Shown: in pieces, positions 17,308 through 26,543 of the stretch | Position numbering within the stretch: the first letter of the stretch is position 1 | How the letters are laid out: every line of letters starts with the position of its first letter | Assembly (NCBI GenBank): GCA_023251455.1 | Contig: JAHEYT010000074.1 | Location: 1 to 32,171, forward strand | Length of the DNA: 32,171 bases | Source of the DNA: Bacteroidota bacterium | GTDB taxonomy: Bacteria > Bacteroidota > Bacteroidia > Bacteroidales > Prolixibacteraceae | Reading direction: 5' to 3' | Notes under the pieces: model-generated | What the model was told of the DNA's origin: nothing | What the model saw: only the letters and a program-made list of their open reading frames with translations | The model's database searches: none | Made by a program: the position numbers and the translations under genes

Positions 17308-20241
17308 TTATTTAGAAATCATTTTAACCGATTTCTGAGAATCAGAAGTAATCACCTTGGCAATATAAATTCCTTTTGGAAGTGCTGAACCATCAAATTC
17401 GAAACGGTGAGTACCTTCAGTTAAATTCCCTTGCTGAAGATTTGCAACTGTACGTCCTGAAATATCAGTTACTAATATCCGGACGAATGAACTCTTTTTA
17501 AGTTGAAGTTCGATGTTTGTAGTTCCGGAGAAAGGATTTGGATAGCTTACCAAACTAGCTTCGTTTGAAATTAGAACTGGACTTGAAGCTGTTGGGATCC
17601 AATAAGAAGCATTCAATACCGGTGAACCTGTTGCTGGCTGGAAATTTAACGCTGCATAATTGAACGGGTCAGTGATTTTTAGATCGCTGTTCGTAGTATA
17701 TAGCATGTTTTCGCGAGCGGGGGCCAGAAACCATGCCTGTAAAGTTGTAGCATCAAATACAGTTCCGTCTTCTTTAAACTTATCGCCACGGATTCCGGCG
17801 ATAAAAGTATTTTTAATGGTTAGCTCATCGGTATTTGCTGCGGTTTGGCTGCCATCCGATTCCAAACGAAGACCCAATCCCCAACCTAGGAATGCTGAGT
17901 TGTAGATTTGCAACCGGGTGTTTCGGCGTAAACGCATAGCAGCTCCCCCGGCGTGGTTGGTTGCCAATGTAGCTGGTTCGGTGGCGCTTTTTGAAGGGCC
18001 AAATGCACTAATATTGCTGAAAATAGCTTTGGTAAATGGTTCGGCGGTACTTCCTGCGGCATCGTTGTCCGATTCAAAAGCATTGGCTGCATCGGTATCC
18101 ACAATAGCGGGATCGCGCGAAATCAAACCAAACTGTACCATTCCGGCAAAACCGTTGTCGGTATCAAAGTCGTCGTCTTCTGTTTTATATGAGATCAGGT
18201 ATTTGGCATTTACAGCTCCACCGAACCACTCAAAACCATCGTCACCCGAGTACGAAACTTGCACATAATTGATTTTTGTTTGACTTCCTACTGAATACAA
18301 AGTCAAGCCGTTTATTTCTTTTCCGGTAGCAACTTCGTATCCAGGGAATTCGATACGAACGTATTTTAGTTCTCCTGAATTGTCGGCATTGTCGGTTCCT
18401 CCGTAAGGAGAGTCGATACCACCTTCGGCAATACCTTCGCCACCGGCGTTGTTGTTGATCCCTTTTCCGCAGATTACCAAACCGGCCCAGTTGCTCTGTG
18501 CGCGGAACCCAGCTCCCTGGTTCGAGGTAAATACGATTGGTTTTAACTCGGTACCCACGGCACTGATTTTACCGCCGCGTTCCACAATCAACGCACTCTT
18601 TTCGGTTCCGCGAACGATGGTTCCGGCTTCGATTGTTAGCGTTGCACCTGCATCGACATATACCCAGCCATCAAGTTTAATCACTCCCGACCATGTTTCG
18701 TTTGCTGCAATGTGTAAACCTGCTGAACGCGAGAATTGTCCGTTACCTTTGGTAAGCGTAGTTGCCGGATACTCGGTAGTTGTTGGATCGAAGTTGGTCC
18801 AGTTTTTCGTCCAGTCGGCAACTCCGTCGAATGCGCCAACGTATCGAACGCGATCGAAGAAACTGTGGTTGATTGACGTTGTTTCGGTAACCGAATTATA
18901 CCATGAAGATGCATTTCTTACCGGTGATGAAGCCAGTGGCTGGAAATTTAGCGCGGCGTAATTGAACGGGGCGTTGATTTTAACTTCCTCGTTAGTTGCG
19001 ATTAATTGATTTTTGCGACTGGCGGCTTTATACCAAGCTTCCAGACTAGCGGCATCGAAAACAGTTCCGTCTTCTTTAAACTTGTCGCCACGAATTCCGG
19101 CCAAAATACAGTTCTGAACAGTCAGTACATCGGTATTGGCTGCGGTCTGGCTGCCATCCGATTCCAAACGAAGACCCAATCCCCAACCTAAAAATGCTGA
19201 GTTATAGATTTGCAGTTTGGTATTGCGGCGCAAACGCATGGCCGATCCTCCGGCGTGGTTTGTTGCCAATGTAGCTGGTTCGATAGCGCTTTTTGAAGGG
19301 CCAAATGCACTAATGTTGCTGAAAATAGCCTTGGTAAACGGTTCGGCGGTACTTCCTGCGGCATCGTTGTCCGATTCAAAAGCATTGGCTGCATCGGTGT
19401 CAACGATAGCCGGGTCGCGGGAGATCAAACCAAACTGAACCATTCCGCAATAACCGTTGTCGGTATCAAAATCGTCGTCTTCGGTTTTGTACGAGATCAG
19501 GTATTTGGCATTTACAGCCCCACCAAACCACTCAAAACCGTCGTCGCCCGAGTATGAAACCTGAACGTAGTTGATTTTTGTTTGGCTACCCACCGAATAC
19601 AAGGTCAAGCCATTGATTTCTTTTCCGGTTGCAACTTCATATCCCGGGAATTCGATGCGTACATATTTCAGTTCTCCTGAATTGTCTGCATTGTCTGTTC
19701 CGCCGTAAGGAGAGTCGATTCCGCCTTCGGCAATACCTTCGCCACCGGCATTGTTGTTGATCCCTTTTCCGCAGATAACCAAACCGGCCCAGTTGCTCTG
19801 CGCGCGGAAGCCTGCTCCCTGGTTCGAGGTAAACACGATTGGTTTTAGCTCGGTACCCACGGCACTGATTTTACCGCCGCGTTCTACAACCAGGGCGCTC
19901 TTTTCGGTTCCGCGAATGATGGTTCCGGCTTCGATTGTTAGCGTTGCGCCTGCATCGACATATACCCAGCCATCGAGTTTAATTACTCCACTCCAGGTTT
20001 CGTTGGCTGTAACGTGAAACCCTGCTGAGCGTGAAAATTGCCCATTTCCTTTGGTAAGCGTAGTTGCTGGATACTCGGTAGTTGTTGGATCAAAGTTGGT
20101 CCAGTTTTTAGTCCAGTCAATAACTCCGTCGAATGCGCCGATGTAATTGACCTTGTCAAAGAATTCGTTGGTTATACTTTGAGCAAAAATTGCTGAAGTA
20201 AGTCCTAACGAAAGAACGATTGAAAGTAAAGTTTTCTTCAT
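17308..20241 (-). CDS. T9SS-secreted beta-helix-like protein with two near-identical halves
   Basis: 977 residues. A signal peptide ends at about residue 20 (IFAQ). Two long units follow, about residues 25-455 and 459-889, offset by 434 residues; each starts FFDxVxYxGAFDGV.DWTKNW and carries a right-handed beta-helix-like middle (GATLTIEAGTI.RGTEKSAL, then GDDGFEWFGGAVNAKYLISYKTEDDDFDTDNG). About residues 895-977 are a type A T9SS sorting domain (SYPNPFSGTTNIEL, then LPKGIYIAKV), so the protein is exported and attached to or released from the cell surface. It follows a TonB-dependent receptor by 38 bp and is probably co-transcribed. Its ligand is unknown; the acidic DDD loops suggest metal binding. 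Confidence 0.88.
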   Translation of the reverse strand: MKKTLLSIVLSLGLTSAIFAQSITNEFFDKVNYIGAFDGVIDWTKNWTNFDPTTTEYPATTLTKGNGQFSRSAGFHVTANETWSGVIKLDGWVYVDAGATLTIEAGTIIRGTEKSALVVERGGKISAVGTELKPIVFTSNQGAGFRAQSNWAGLVICGKGINNNAGGEGIAEGGIDSPYGGTDNADNSGELKYVRIEFPGYEVATGKEINGLTLYSVGSQTKINYVQVSYSGDDGFEWFGGAVNAKYLISYKTEDDDFDTDNGYCGMVQFGLISRDPAIVDTDAANAFESDNDAAGSTAEPFTKAIFSNISAFGPSKSAIEPATLATNHAGGSAMRLRRNTKLQIYNSAFLGWGLGLRLESDGSQTAANTDVLTVQNCILAGIRGDKFKEDGTVFDAASLEAWYKAASRKNQLIATNEEVKINAPFNYAALNFQPLASSPVRNASSWYNSVTETTSINHSFFDRVRYVGAFDGVADWTKNWTNFDPTTTEYPATTLTKGNGQFSRSAGLHIAANETWSGVIKLDGWVYVDAGATLTIEAGTIVRGTEKSALIVERGGKISAVGTELKPIVFTSNQGAGFRAQSNWAGLVICGKGINNNAGGEGIAEGGIDSPYGGTDNADNSGELKYVRIEFPGYEVATGKEINGLTLYSVGSQTKINYVQVSYSGDDGFEWFGGAVNAKYLISYKTEDDDFDTDNGFAGMVQFGLISRDPAIVDTDAANAFESDNDAAGSTAEPFTKAIFSNISAFGPSKSATEPATLATNHAGGAAMRLRRNTRLQIYNSAFLGWGLGLRLESDGSQTAANTDELTIKNTFIAGIRGDKFKEDGTVFDATTLQAWFLAPARENMLYTTNSDLKITDPFNYAALNFQPATGSPVLNASYWIPTASSPVLISNEASLVSYPNPFSGTTNIELQLKKSSFVRILVTDISGRTVANLQQGNLTEGTHRFEFDGSALPKGIYIAKVITSDSQKSVKMISK
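17590..20165 (-). repeat. In-gene tandem duplication, 1302-bp offset
   Basis: Two copies of about 1.27 kb inside the T9SS gene, one from about 18890 to 20165 and one from about 17590 to 18865. Matching landmarks are 1302 bp apart (for example the block at 18799 and the one at 20101), which is exactly 434 codons. Long stretches are identical or differ at third positions only, so the duplication is recent or kept alike by conversion. Boundaries are approximate. Confidence 0.9.
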
Positions 20242-20279
20242 AATTGAATTATTTAAGTGATCTGTTTTTAGAAATTGTT

Positions 20280-23153
20280 TTAAAGTTTTACCACCAATGC
20301 GATGGAATAATTCCGGTTGGGGACATACGAATAGGTGTCCATTTCCAGGTTATCGCCTGGTCCGTAATACTGTACAAAGCGAACGGCTTCATTCAGAATG
20401 TCTTTCACTCCGGCTTTCAGGCTGATTCGTTTCCCGAGGCCTTTTTCGATGGTCAGGTCGAGCGAATTGCGTGGAAGTTCCCAGGTGTGTGGATTGGTAG
20501 GCGTACCTACGTAGGCAATACGTTTGCCAATGCGGTTGTAGTTCAATCCTACAGAAAGGTTGGCCTCTTGTTTCTGGTAATTCATTCCCAGGTTGACAAT
20601 GTAAGGCGACTGGCCTTGCATGATGCGTTTTTTGTCGCGGGCAAATCCTTGTTTTTCGGTATTGATTTCACTCTTTATCAGTGAAGTATTAAAAATCAGG
20701 GTCAGATCTTTCAGGTGATGTAAAAATCCGGTGGACTTTTCGAATTCCAGAAGCTGTTTCCTTACATCAAGTTCAAGACCCATACTGTAGCCTTTTTCAG
20801 TATTGTAGGGTTTATAATCGTATCCGGTTCCCGCAGGAATCAGGAAAGCTTCAATCGGGTTGGTGAAGTTTTTATAGAAAGCTGCTGCCGAAACAATTTC
20901 GCCATTTGAAGGATACCATTCGTAACGGAAATCGTAGTTGTCGATGTAGGCATTTTGCAAATCTTCGTTTCCGTGGATCAGCACAAACATTTCAAAATCC
21001 TGATAGTCGAAATTCGACATTTCCCTGAATTCCGGACGGTTCACCGTTTTTCCGTATGATGCACGGAAGAGGTTCTTTTCATTCAGGTTATAAGTCAGGT
21101 TGGCCGACGGGTAAATATTTACCGTGTCGCGAAGGATGTCCAGATTGTCGGTGTTACCGGTTTTTTCGTAGAAATCGGTAATCTGGCGTTCGAATTTTTC
21201 GATACGCAATCCTCCATAAAGGTTGATTTTACTGCTGAAAGGAATTTTCAGGCCAACATAACCGGCAGTCAGAATGTCCTGCGCATTGTAGCTGTCTTTG
21301 GCGCGGGTATTGTCGCGGTAAGAAAGCCCGTGCTGGTTATAAGGCGCGGTCTGATCAAAAAAGAAGTTTTCCTGAGCAAATATCTCGTCGATGGGTTTGT
21401 AGAAAATATCGGGAGGATTACTTACTGCAACAGCACCAATCAGGCGAGAATCAAACGAACGGTCTTTCTTCTCGTGTAAAAAACCGGCTTTAAAAGTCCA
21501 GGCATTTTTGCTGTCAAAAAGATTGAACTGATGTTCCAGATCGGCTTTAAAATCGTACACATTTTCAACCATATTCAGCCACAAACGGCCTGCCATGTAT
21601 GCATTTGGTACGTTTTGCAAACGGAGGTAGTACTGTTTGTACCGGTCGCTCTGGTCGTTTTCGTCAAGCACAAAAGTCAGGCGCCGATTGTCGGGTTGGT
21701 CGTTGCTTGTAAATCCGTAACCTGTCATCCAGTTTATTTTGGTGCGGTCGTTATTGAATTTTTGTTCGCCAGCCAATTGTCCGGAATAAACAAAACGGGT
21801 TTCGTATTTCAGGTCGAACGAACGAAGTGTTTCAACATTGTAATAGTTAATCCCGTTACGGATACTTGTTGTTTTATTCCCCATTTGGCTCATGAAATTC
21901 CTGAATTCCAGTTTTTGATTCTTTCCGTACAGAAAATTCCAGTTGTGGATGAATCCCAGCTTGGCCGATTCTTTATACCGCTCATCTTTAAAATCGAAAT
22001 CTTTAATCACCAGATTTTGTTCCGGAGAATAATCCTGATATTCGAGCCGGTTGATATTCAGGAAATCACTGGTTGAGCTAAAGTTTAACGCGGTAATGTT
22101 TCCGATAGAAATTTTTCCAAGTACAAAACGGCGTTGAAGGGTAACCGATAAATTCTGATCAGGAAGTGGACTTTTATTGCTGGTTGTCCAGTTATTGCTG
22201 AAGGATTTGGCGATGGTATTTAGTTTTTCCGATTTATGGAGATAATCAGCAGCGTCATTCCAAACGTACAGTTCATTGAAATTCTCTTTCGAAGGCACTC
22301 CGGAAGGGATGTTGCGCGAATTGTCGGAAAAGCCCAGCCAGTCAGTTTTTCCGCCTTTATATGTTTGAAAGTTATTATTGAATGTCGTGTGTTCAACGTA
22401 TTTGGTACCGTACGAAATAACCAGGCTATTTTCGTCGGCTACACTTTTGGTTTCAACATTGATGGCTGCCCCGGCAAAATCGGCAGGCAATTCGGGCGCC
22501 GGGCTTTTATAAATCAGGATGTTGTTGATCATTCCACTGGGGATGGCGTCGAACGAAAACGCACGTTTATCGGCTTCGAAGCTCGGAGCGGTTGCGCCAT
22601 TCAGCATCACCGAATTGTATCGTTCAATCAAACCGCGGACAATCACAAAACGACCATCGGTAATTGTAATTCCCGGTACGCGTCGGATTACTTCGGCTGC
22701 ATCTTTATCCTGCGATTTCCCGATTTGTTGTGCGGTGATTCCACTTACAATCAGGCTTCCAGTTTTTAAGCTCGAAAGCATGGAGACTTCAGTATTGTCG
22801 CGTCGTTTGGCTACTACTTTAACCTCATCGATGTCAACCGAAGCTGATTTCAGTTCGAAATTTATAGCCGTTTCTTTTCCCTCGGCTACTTCAGCACGGA
22901 TAATCTGATTGTCATACGAGATGTATGAAATAACCAGGTTATAAGTGCCTGCCTTTACTTTTTCAATCCGGTAATTCCCATCAAAATCGGTTGATGCCCC
23001 TTTGGTTGTTCCTTGTATGGCCACAGTAGCCCCAATCAATGTTTCTTTGGTGTTTGCATCAGTAATAATTCCCTTAATAACACCACTTTGTGCTGTACCT
23101 GTAATCGCAATGACCATCCAAAAAGCAAGCAGCAGTAAATACTTAATATTCAT
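20280..23153 (-). CDS. TonB-dependent receptor with carboxypeptidase-regulatory-like N-terminus
   Basis: 957 residues. A signal peptide ends at about residue 21 (GTAQS). About residues 24-110 form a carboxypeptidase-regulatory-like domain (IKGIITDANTKETLIGATV). About residues 125-240 form the plug (ITAQQIGKSQDKDAAEVIRRVPGI, then FVIVRGLIERYNSVMLNGA). The rest is a barrel ending YSIALVVKL. It has no SusD partner, unlike the SusC of this window, and belongs to the FecA-like group of TonB receptors. It is followed by the duplicated T9SS surface protein, which may deliver ligand to it. Upstream lies a 12-bp palindrome (23192-23203). Confidence 0.93.
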   Translation of the reverse strand: MNIKYLLLLAFWMVIAITGTAQSGVIKGIITDANTKETLIGATVAIQGTTKGASTDFDGNYRIEKVKAGTYNLVISYISYDNQIIRAEVAEGKETAINFELKSASVDIDEVKVVAKRRDNTEVSMLSSLKTGSLIVSGITAQQIGKSQDKDAAEVIRRVPGITITDGRFVIVRGLIERYNSVMLNGATAPSFEADKRAFSFDAIPSGMINNILIYKSPAPELPADFAGAAINVETKSVADENSLVISYGTKYVEHTTFNNNFQTYKGGKTDWLGFSDNSRNIPSGVPSKENFNELYVWNDAADYLHKSEKLNTIAKSFSNNWTTSNKSPLPDQNLSVTLQRRFVLGKISIGNITALNFSSTSDFLNINRLEYQDYSPEQNLVIKDFDFKDERYKESAKLGFIHNWNFLYGKNQKLEFRNFMSQMGNKTTSIRNGINYYNVETLRSFDLKYETRFVYSGQLAGEQKFNNDRTKINWMTGYGFTSNDQPDNRRLTFVLDENDQSDRYKQYYLRLQNVPNAYMAGRLWLNMVENVYDFKADLEHQFNLFDSKNAWTFKAGFLHEKKDRSFDSRLIGAVAVSNPPDIFYKPIDEIFAQENFFFDQTAPYNQHGLSYRDNTRAKDSYNAQDILTAGYVGLKIPFSSKINLYGGLRIEKFERQITDFYEKTGNTDNLDILRDTVNIYPSANLTYNLNEKNLFRASYGKTVNRPEFREMSNFDYQDFEMFVLIHGNEDLQNAYIDNYDFRYEWYPSNGEIVSAAAFYKNFTNPIEAFLIPAGTGYDYKPYNTEKGYSMGLELDVRKQLLEFEKSTGFLHHLKDLTLIFNTSLIKSEINTEKQGFARDKKRIMQGQSPYIVNLGMNYQKQEANLSVGLNYNRIGKRIAYVGTPTNPHTWELPRNSLDLTIEKGLGKRISLKAGVKDILNEAVRFVQYYGPGDNLEMDTYSYVPNRNYSIALVVKL

Positions 23154-23473
23154 TCGAAAACGCGTTTGTATGTAAATTGACTTTTCAGCTGAAGTTTAAA
23201 CTTGAGTGATTTTCCTTAAATTTTGGCTCTAAGGAATGGCTAAGTCGTTACAGAACGAATAATATTTATTTACAGAAGAATTACGTTTATATTAATATTT
23301 GTAATAATATAATCTATATGACTGTAAATCAGAATTTTTATCGGATTGGTAGATTGGAAGTGAAACGAAAAGTGTTAATTGACTGTTAAGATCAATTTTT
23401 CGTTGATTATTGGCTGAAATTGCATTTTAATCTCTAAGGAATTAGTTGAGTTGTCATTCTGATCCATCGGCCA
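23154..23473. other. AT-rich spacer between receptor gene and mobile element genes
   Basis: About 320 bp with no gene. The main feature is a perfect 12-bp palindrome AAGTTTAAACTT (23192-23203), 39 bp before the receptor start, a possible regulator site. I looked for a copy of the tRNA-Met 3' half found at 31921-31962, which would mark the left end of the mobile element, and found none here. Confidence 0.5.
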
Positions 23474-24133
23474 TCACTTTTTTGATTTGGAGTTCCTTAA
23501 TTTTTCACGTTCTAATGTCTCTGCTGTATTTTGTATTGTTTTCTCCCAATTTTCCACATTTTGACGAATTTCCCTTATCTCTTTCTTATCCCGAGGATAC
23601 TGGAAAATATCTTCAAGTTTACTCAAGTTCTCCGAATTAATCCCATTGGTCGATTTGATATATCTGTATTTTAGGTCATTATCCGTCATTCGGGAGTTTA
23701 CTATAACCTGTTGAACATTCACGAATAATGAAGCTAAAAGCAAAACTGAAAGGCCAACAATTGTAATCACCACTTTTGAAGATCTCAGGTCAATAATGTG
23801 GTAATGACGAACCTTAGAATCAGGTTTCTGGCTGATGGTTATTTGTTTAAGATCTTCCATTTTGGAAAGAACATGCTTTTCGGATTGAATAACTGCGTCA
23901 GACACCTTTCCGAGTTTTTGTTCCGAGTTTTGCAAATATGTAGCTATCAATCGGAGTAACTGTTCTGGCTTAACCATGTTGGTTTGAACATCAGATTTTG
24001 GTTCAGTGGCTGTTTCCGAAGAAGAAGGATTTTCTTTTACGCTTACTCTTTCAATAAGCTTTTTATCAATTGTAATGAGCAGACCTTTGATCTCCTCAAA
24101 CATCACGCTGATTATCGAGATATTGTTTCCCAT
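23474..24133 (-). CDS. Membrane-anchored coiled-coil protein of the mobilisation block
   Basis: 219 residues; no family recognised. An N-terminal soluble part (about 1-130) rich in Ser/Glu/Lys and helical stretches precedes one transmembrane segment (about 133-155, VVITIVGLSVLLLASLFVN); the rest is charged and helical (LEDIFQYPRDKKEIREIRQ). It lies 28 bp after the relaxase gene on the same strand, and small membrane-linked proteins at this place are common in Bacteroidota mobilisable elements, where they may help dock the relaxosome. The role is inference. Confidence 0.75.
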   Translation of the reverse strand: MGNNISIISVMFEEIKGLLITIDKKLIERVSVKENPSSSETATEPKSDVQTNMVKPEQLLRLIATYLQNSEQKLGKVSDAVIQSEKHVLSKMEDLKQITISQKPDSKVRHYHIIDLRSSKVVITIVGLSVLLLASLFVNVQQVIVNSRMTDNDLKYRYIKSTNGINSENLSKLEDIFQYPRDKKEIREIRQNVENWEKTIQNTAETLEREKLRNSKSKK

Positions 24134-24161
24134 TGTTTATCTGTTTATTTCTACTTGTCCA

Positions 24162-25088
24162 CTAAGGTCTGAATCTAAAATCCTTTCTCTTTTTCTTCCT
24201 GAATTTCCGGATGGCTGCTATTTCATCATTGTCATTCTTGTAAAATGACGGTTTTTGCAATTGGTACAAAAGATCATTGACTACATTTCCTTTAGACAGT
24301 CTCTGGTTTTGAAAATCGTTATTCGCATTATTTTGATGTTCTACCTGTATGAATTTTTGCTCCTTCAATTGCAATTTTTGGTTTATTTTGGAGAAGCTAA
24401 ATTGCCGATCCACTTTTGAACCATTAAAAGTGTAACCATTCTTGTTGAAAATGACTCCTTGGATCTCATCCGATTTTCCTTTGTACTTAAATGTCACCCC
24501 AATATTCTGATCGTTCAGTCTCCGAATAATTTGTTCCCAATTCTGGCATTTCGGGATAATCTCTTTTAACGAATTGTAGATTTCGTATTTGGTTTTGTCC
24601 GGCTCGCGCAAACGTTGTTGCTTTACGTTTTCTTTCCCTTGGGCAAAGTACAGTTTGTATTTTTGCGTCAAGTCTTTACATATCTTTCCACTTCTGAAGC
24701 GATCATTTCGGTCGGAGATTGTATTCCCAGTATTATCAATCCGGTTATAGACAAGGTGGACATGCGGATGCTCTTTGTCGTAATGACGGGCAATCACGTA
24801 TTGGGTATCCTTTATCCCCATCCGGCTCATGTAATCTCTGGCTATTTTTTTCATTAATTCGTTGGATAGCTTTTCCTGATCGTGTGCTGAGAAATTAAGG
24901 GAGATATGTCCCACAGGTTTTAAGATCCGTGGATTTAGTTCGGTCTGGAAGTTAAAGCTTTCAATGATGGCTTCAGGATCATCAAGCATAACTCCATCAC
25001 TGTCCAGAATTTCAGCTTTCTTTTCCTGATTCAGGATGTAATTGACCACACCACGGAATCCTTGACCCTTAACAATTTTAGCTATCAT
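24162..25088 (-). CDS. mobA: MobA-type relaxase (MobP/relaxase-mobilisation nuclease)
   Basis: 308 residues, a short relaxase. It nicks oriT and carries the transferred strand. The candidate nucleophile is Tyr17 (GVVNYIL), and the metal-binding histidine triad is H102, H109 and H111 in RHYDKEHPHVHLVYNRID, the typical relaxase motif III. The remaining C-terminus is basic and has no helicase or primase domain. The start codon overlaps the end of the MobC gene by 11 bp, a sign of translational coupling. This is the usual MobC-MobA pair of mobilisable rather than self-transmissible elements; no type IV secretion genes are present. Confidence 0.95.
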   Translation of the reverse strand: MIAKIVKGQGFRGVVNYILNQEKKAEILDSDGVMLDDPEAIIESFNFQTELNPRILKPVGHISLNFSAHDQEKLSNELMKKIARDYMSRMGIKDTQYVIARHYDKEHPHVHLVYNRIDNTGNTISDRNDRFRSGKICKDLTQKYKLYFAQGKENVKQQRLREPDKTKYEIYNSLKEIIPKCQNWEQIIRRLNDQNIGVTFKYKGKSDEIQGVIFNKNGYTFNGSKVDRQFSFSKINQKLQLKEQKFIQVEHQNNANNDFQNQRLSKGNVVNDLLYQLQKPSFYKNDNDEIAAIRKFRKKKRKDFRFRP

Positions 25089-25449
25089 GGCGTAGATGAT
25101 TTACCAGTTTTCGAATGCTGCTCGCCAGCTGAAGGTTTTCACTCTGGGCATTCTGGTAACCTTGGGCATTGGCTTTTCGGGCAATCTGGTTCAGATTATT
25201 GGCCATACCACAAAGTTTCCGGATCAAGTTATGCGTTTCGGGGGTAAGCCGTTGCTTAATTGCGCTGCCCAAGACAGATTGGCGGACACATTCACTAATT
25301 GAAATTCCGGCTTCACGGGATTTGGCTTTTAAAGTGTAATACTCATGGGTATCCATCTTGACGCCAATGAAATACCCTTTTTTCTGACCAGCCACTTTTG
25401 CAGGTCTGCCTCCTTTGTTTTCTGTTTTCATTCTCAAGTTTCTGAACAT
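25078..25449 (-). CDS. mobC: MobC-type mobilisation accessory protein
   Basis: 123 residues from ATG 25449; the ATG at 25431 (MKTENKGGRPAK) is an equally good start. A basic, GRPAK-type N-terminus is followed by a ribbon-helix-helix-like stretch (KGYFIGVKMDTHEYYTLKAKSREAGISISECVRQSVLG) and the helical MobC tail (LIRKLCGMANNLNQIARKAN). MobC binds oriT and helps the relaxase open it. It overlaps mobA by 11 bp. A candidate oriT hairpin lies just upstream at 25481-25499. Confidence 0.93.
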   Translation of the reverse strand: MFRNLRMKTENKGGRPAKVAGQKKGYFIGVKMDTHEYYTLKAKSREAGISISECVRQSVLGSAIKQRLTPETHNLIRKLCGMANNLNQIARKANAQGYQNAQSENLQLASSIRKLVNHLRHDS

Positions 25450-25480
25450 TTATTAATTAGACCAACGGGATGAAACGAGA

Positions 25481-25520
25481 GTTTTGGTATAACCAAAACA
25501 TAAACTTGCTACCCTAAAAA
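25481..25520. other. Candidate origin of transfer (oriT)
   Basis: Upstream of mobC, GTTTTGGT (25481-25488) and ACCAAAAC (25492-25499) form a perfect 8-bp inverted repeat with a 3-nt spacer, followed by TAAACTTGCTACCC. An inverted repeat beside a nic-like stretch just in front of mobC/mobA is the usual layout of relaxase oriTs. No T-run follows on either strand, so a terminator is unlikely. The nick site itself is not identified. Confidence 0.5.
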
Positions 25521-25544
25521 ACATAGTATTCTACTTCAGTCAGG

Positions 25545-26486
25545 CTATGGCTTTAATCCTGATTTTTTCTTTATATCCTGTTGTTGTATAAGCCCCTGAT
25601 GACACAGGTATTCGTTTAAGTCTTTATAATTTATATAGAGAAATGAATGGTCAATGACATCTTTATAGATTGATTCCAATTCCTGAACAGCTCTTTTCCC
25701 GGCTAGGTCATTATCAAGAAATGTCGAAATGCTTTTATATAATTCAAGGGTGTTTTTTACTTTGGGAAGGTTTGTCAATGAATTCAGAACGATTACATCG
25801 ACCGGTGAATTTTGCAGTTTTTTTATGGTAAGAAAACTCAGGTAGTCCATAAAACCTTCGAACAGCAGGCAATGGTCTTTATTTCGGTTTACCGATGTAA
25901 GATCTTTCGAAGTGCATCCCTTGAAATACTTGCTTCGCAGTTCATATCCGCCTTTGTCATTCTGGAACCCAACAGCATAATAAGGCTTATCATTCACGGA
26001 ATAATGAACTTCGCTGCAATGAATCCGGGCAATGTCTATACTGATCCGGCGCTCATTCATATACTCAATCAATGCCGGATTGCTGATCGATTGAACGTTC
26101 TGTATCGTTATTGATGATTCCGGTGATTTCAGATCCGAATCCGGATTCTTCCGGTGAAAAGAAAAATTACTTGTTGGTATGTTGGCACTTTGGTAGGTAC
26201 CTACGTCCGTACAACTGTATTTTCGTTCCAACGTTGTGATGGCCTCATGCAGGGAACAATGTTCCATTCTCATCACCAGGTCAATCAATGTTCCACCTTC
26301 ATTTGCGCCGTAGTCTATCCACAGATTTTTTGGATAATCTACCTTCATACTTGCGTTATGGTCCTCTCTGAATGGAGAATTATACATTCCATAACGCGAA
26401 TTGTCTTTTGCCGGGTAGATTCCCAAATCTGCCAGGTACTGCCTGATACTTATTTGTTTTATTTCCTGTAATGCCATAGTCGTCAT
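25545..26486 (-). CDS. Toprim-domain DNA primase (CHC2-like N-terminus)
   Basis: 313 residues. The N-terminal part (about 14-95) has the primase-type RYGMYNSPFREDHNASMKV and DYGANEGGTLIDLVMRME pattern, here without the four zinc ligands of DnaG. The Toprim domain is seen in LLFEGFMDYLSFL (catalytic Glu) and TFLDNDLAGKRAVQEL (DxD-like Asp). Such short primases start replication of Bacteroidota plasmids and mobilisable elements and are often found just before mobC, as here. It follows the helicase gene after a 192-bp spacer with iteron-like repeats. Confidence 0.9.
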   Translation of the reverse strand: MTTMALQEIKQISIRQYLADLGIYPAKDNSRYGMYNSPFREDHNASMKVDYPKNLWIDYGANEGGTLIDLVMRMEHCSLHEAITTLERKYSCTDVGTYQSANIPTSNFSFHRKNPDSDLKSPESSITIQNVQSISNPALIEYMNERRISIDIARIHCSEVHYSVNDKPYYAVGFQNDKGGYELRSKYFKGCTSKDLTSVNRNKDHCLLFEGFMDYLSFLTIKKLQNSPVDVIVLNSLTNLPKVKNTLELYKSISTFLDNDLAGKRAVQELESIYKDVIDHSFLYINYKDLNEYLCHQGLIQQQDIKKKSGLKP

Positions 26487-26543
26487 TTTTTTTTTGTTTT
26501 GTTGTAACTGAGGTTAAAATACATGTTGTCAGATTATTACAAA

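Noticed and set aside
17590..20165. Two separate genes or an insertion element
   Set aside because: The two copies are in one continuous frame with an exact 434-codon offset and no transposase or terminal repeats.
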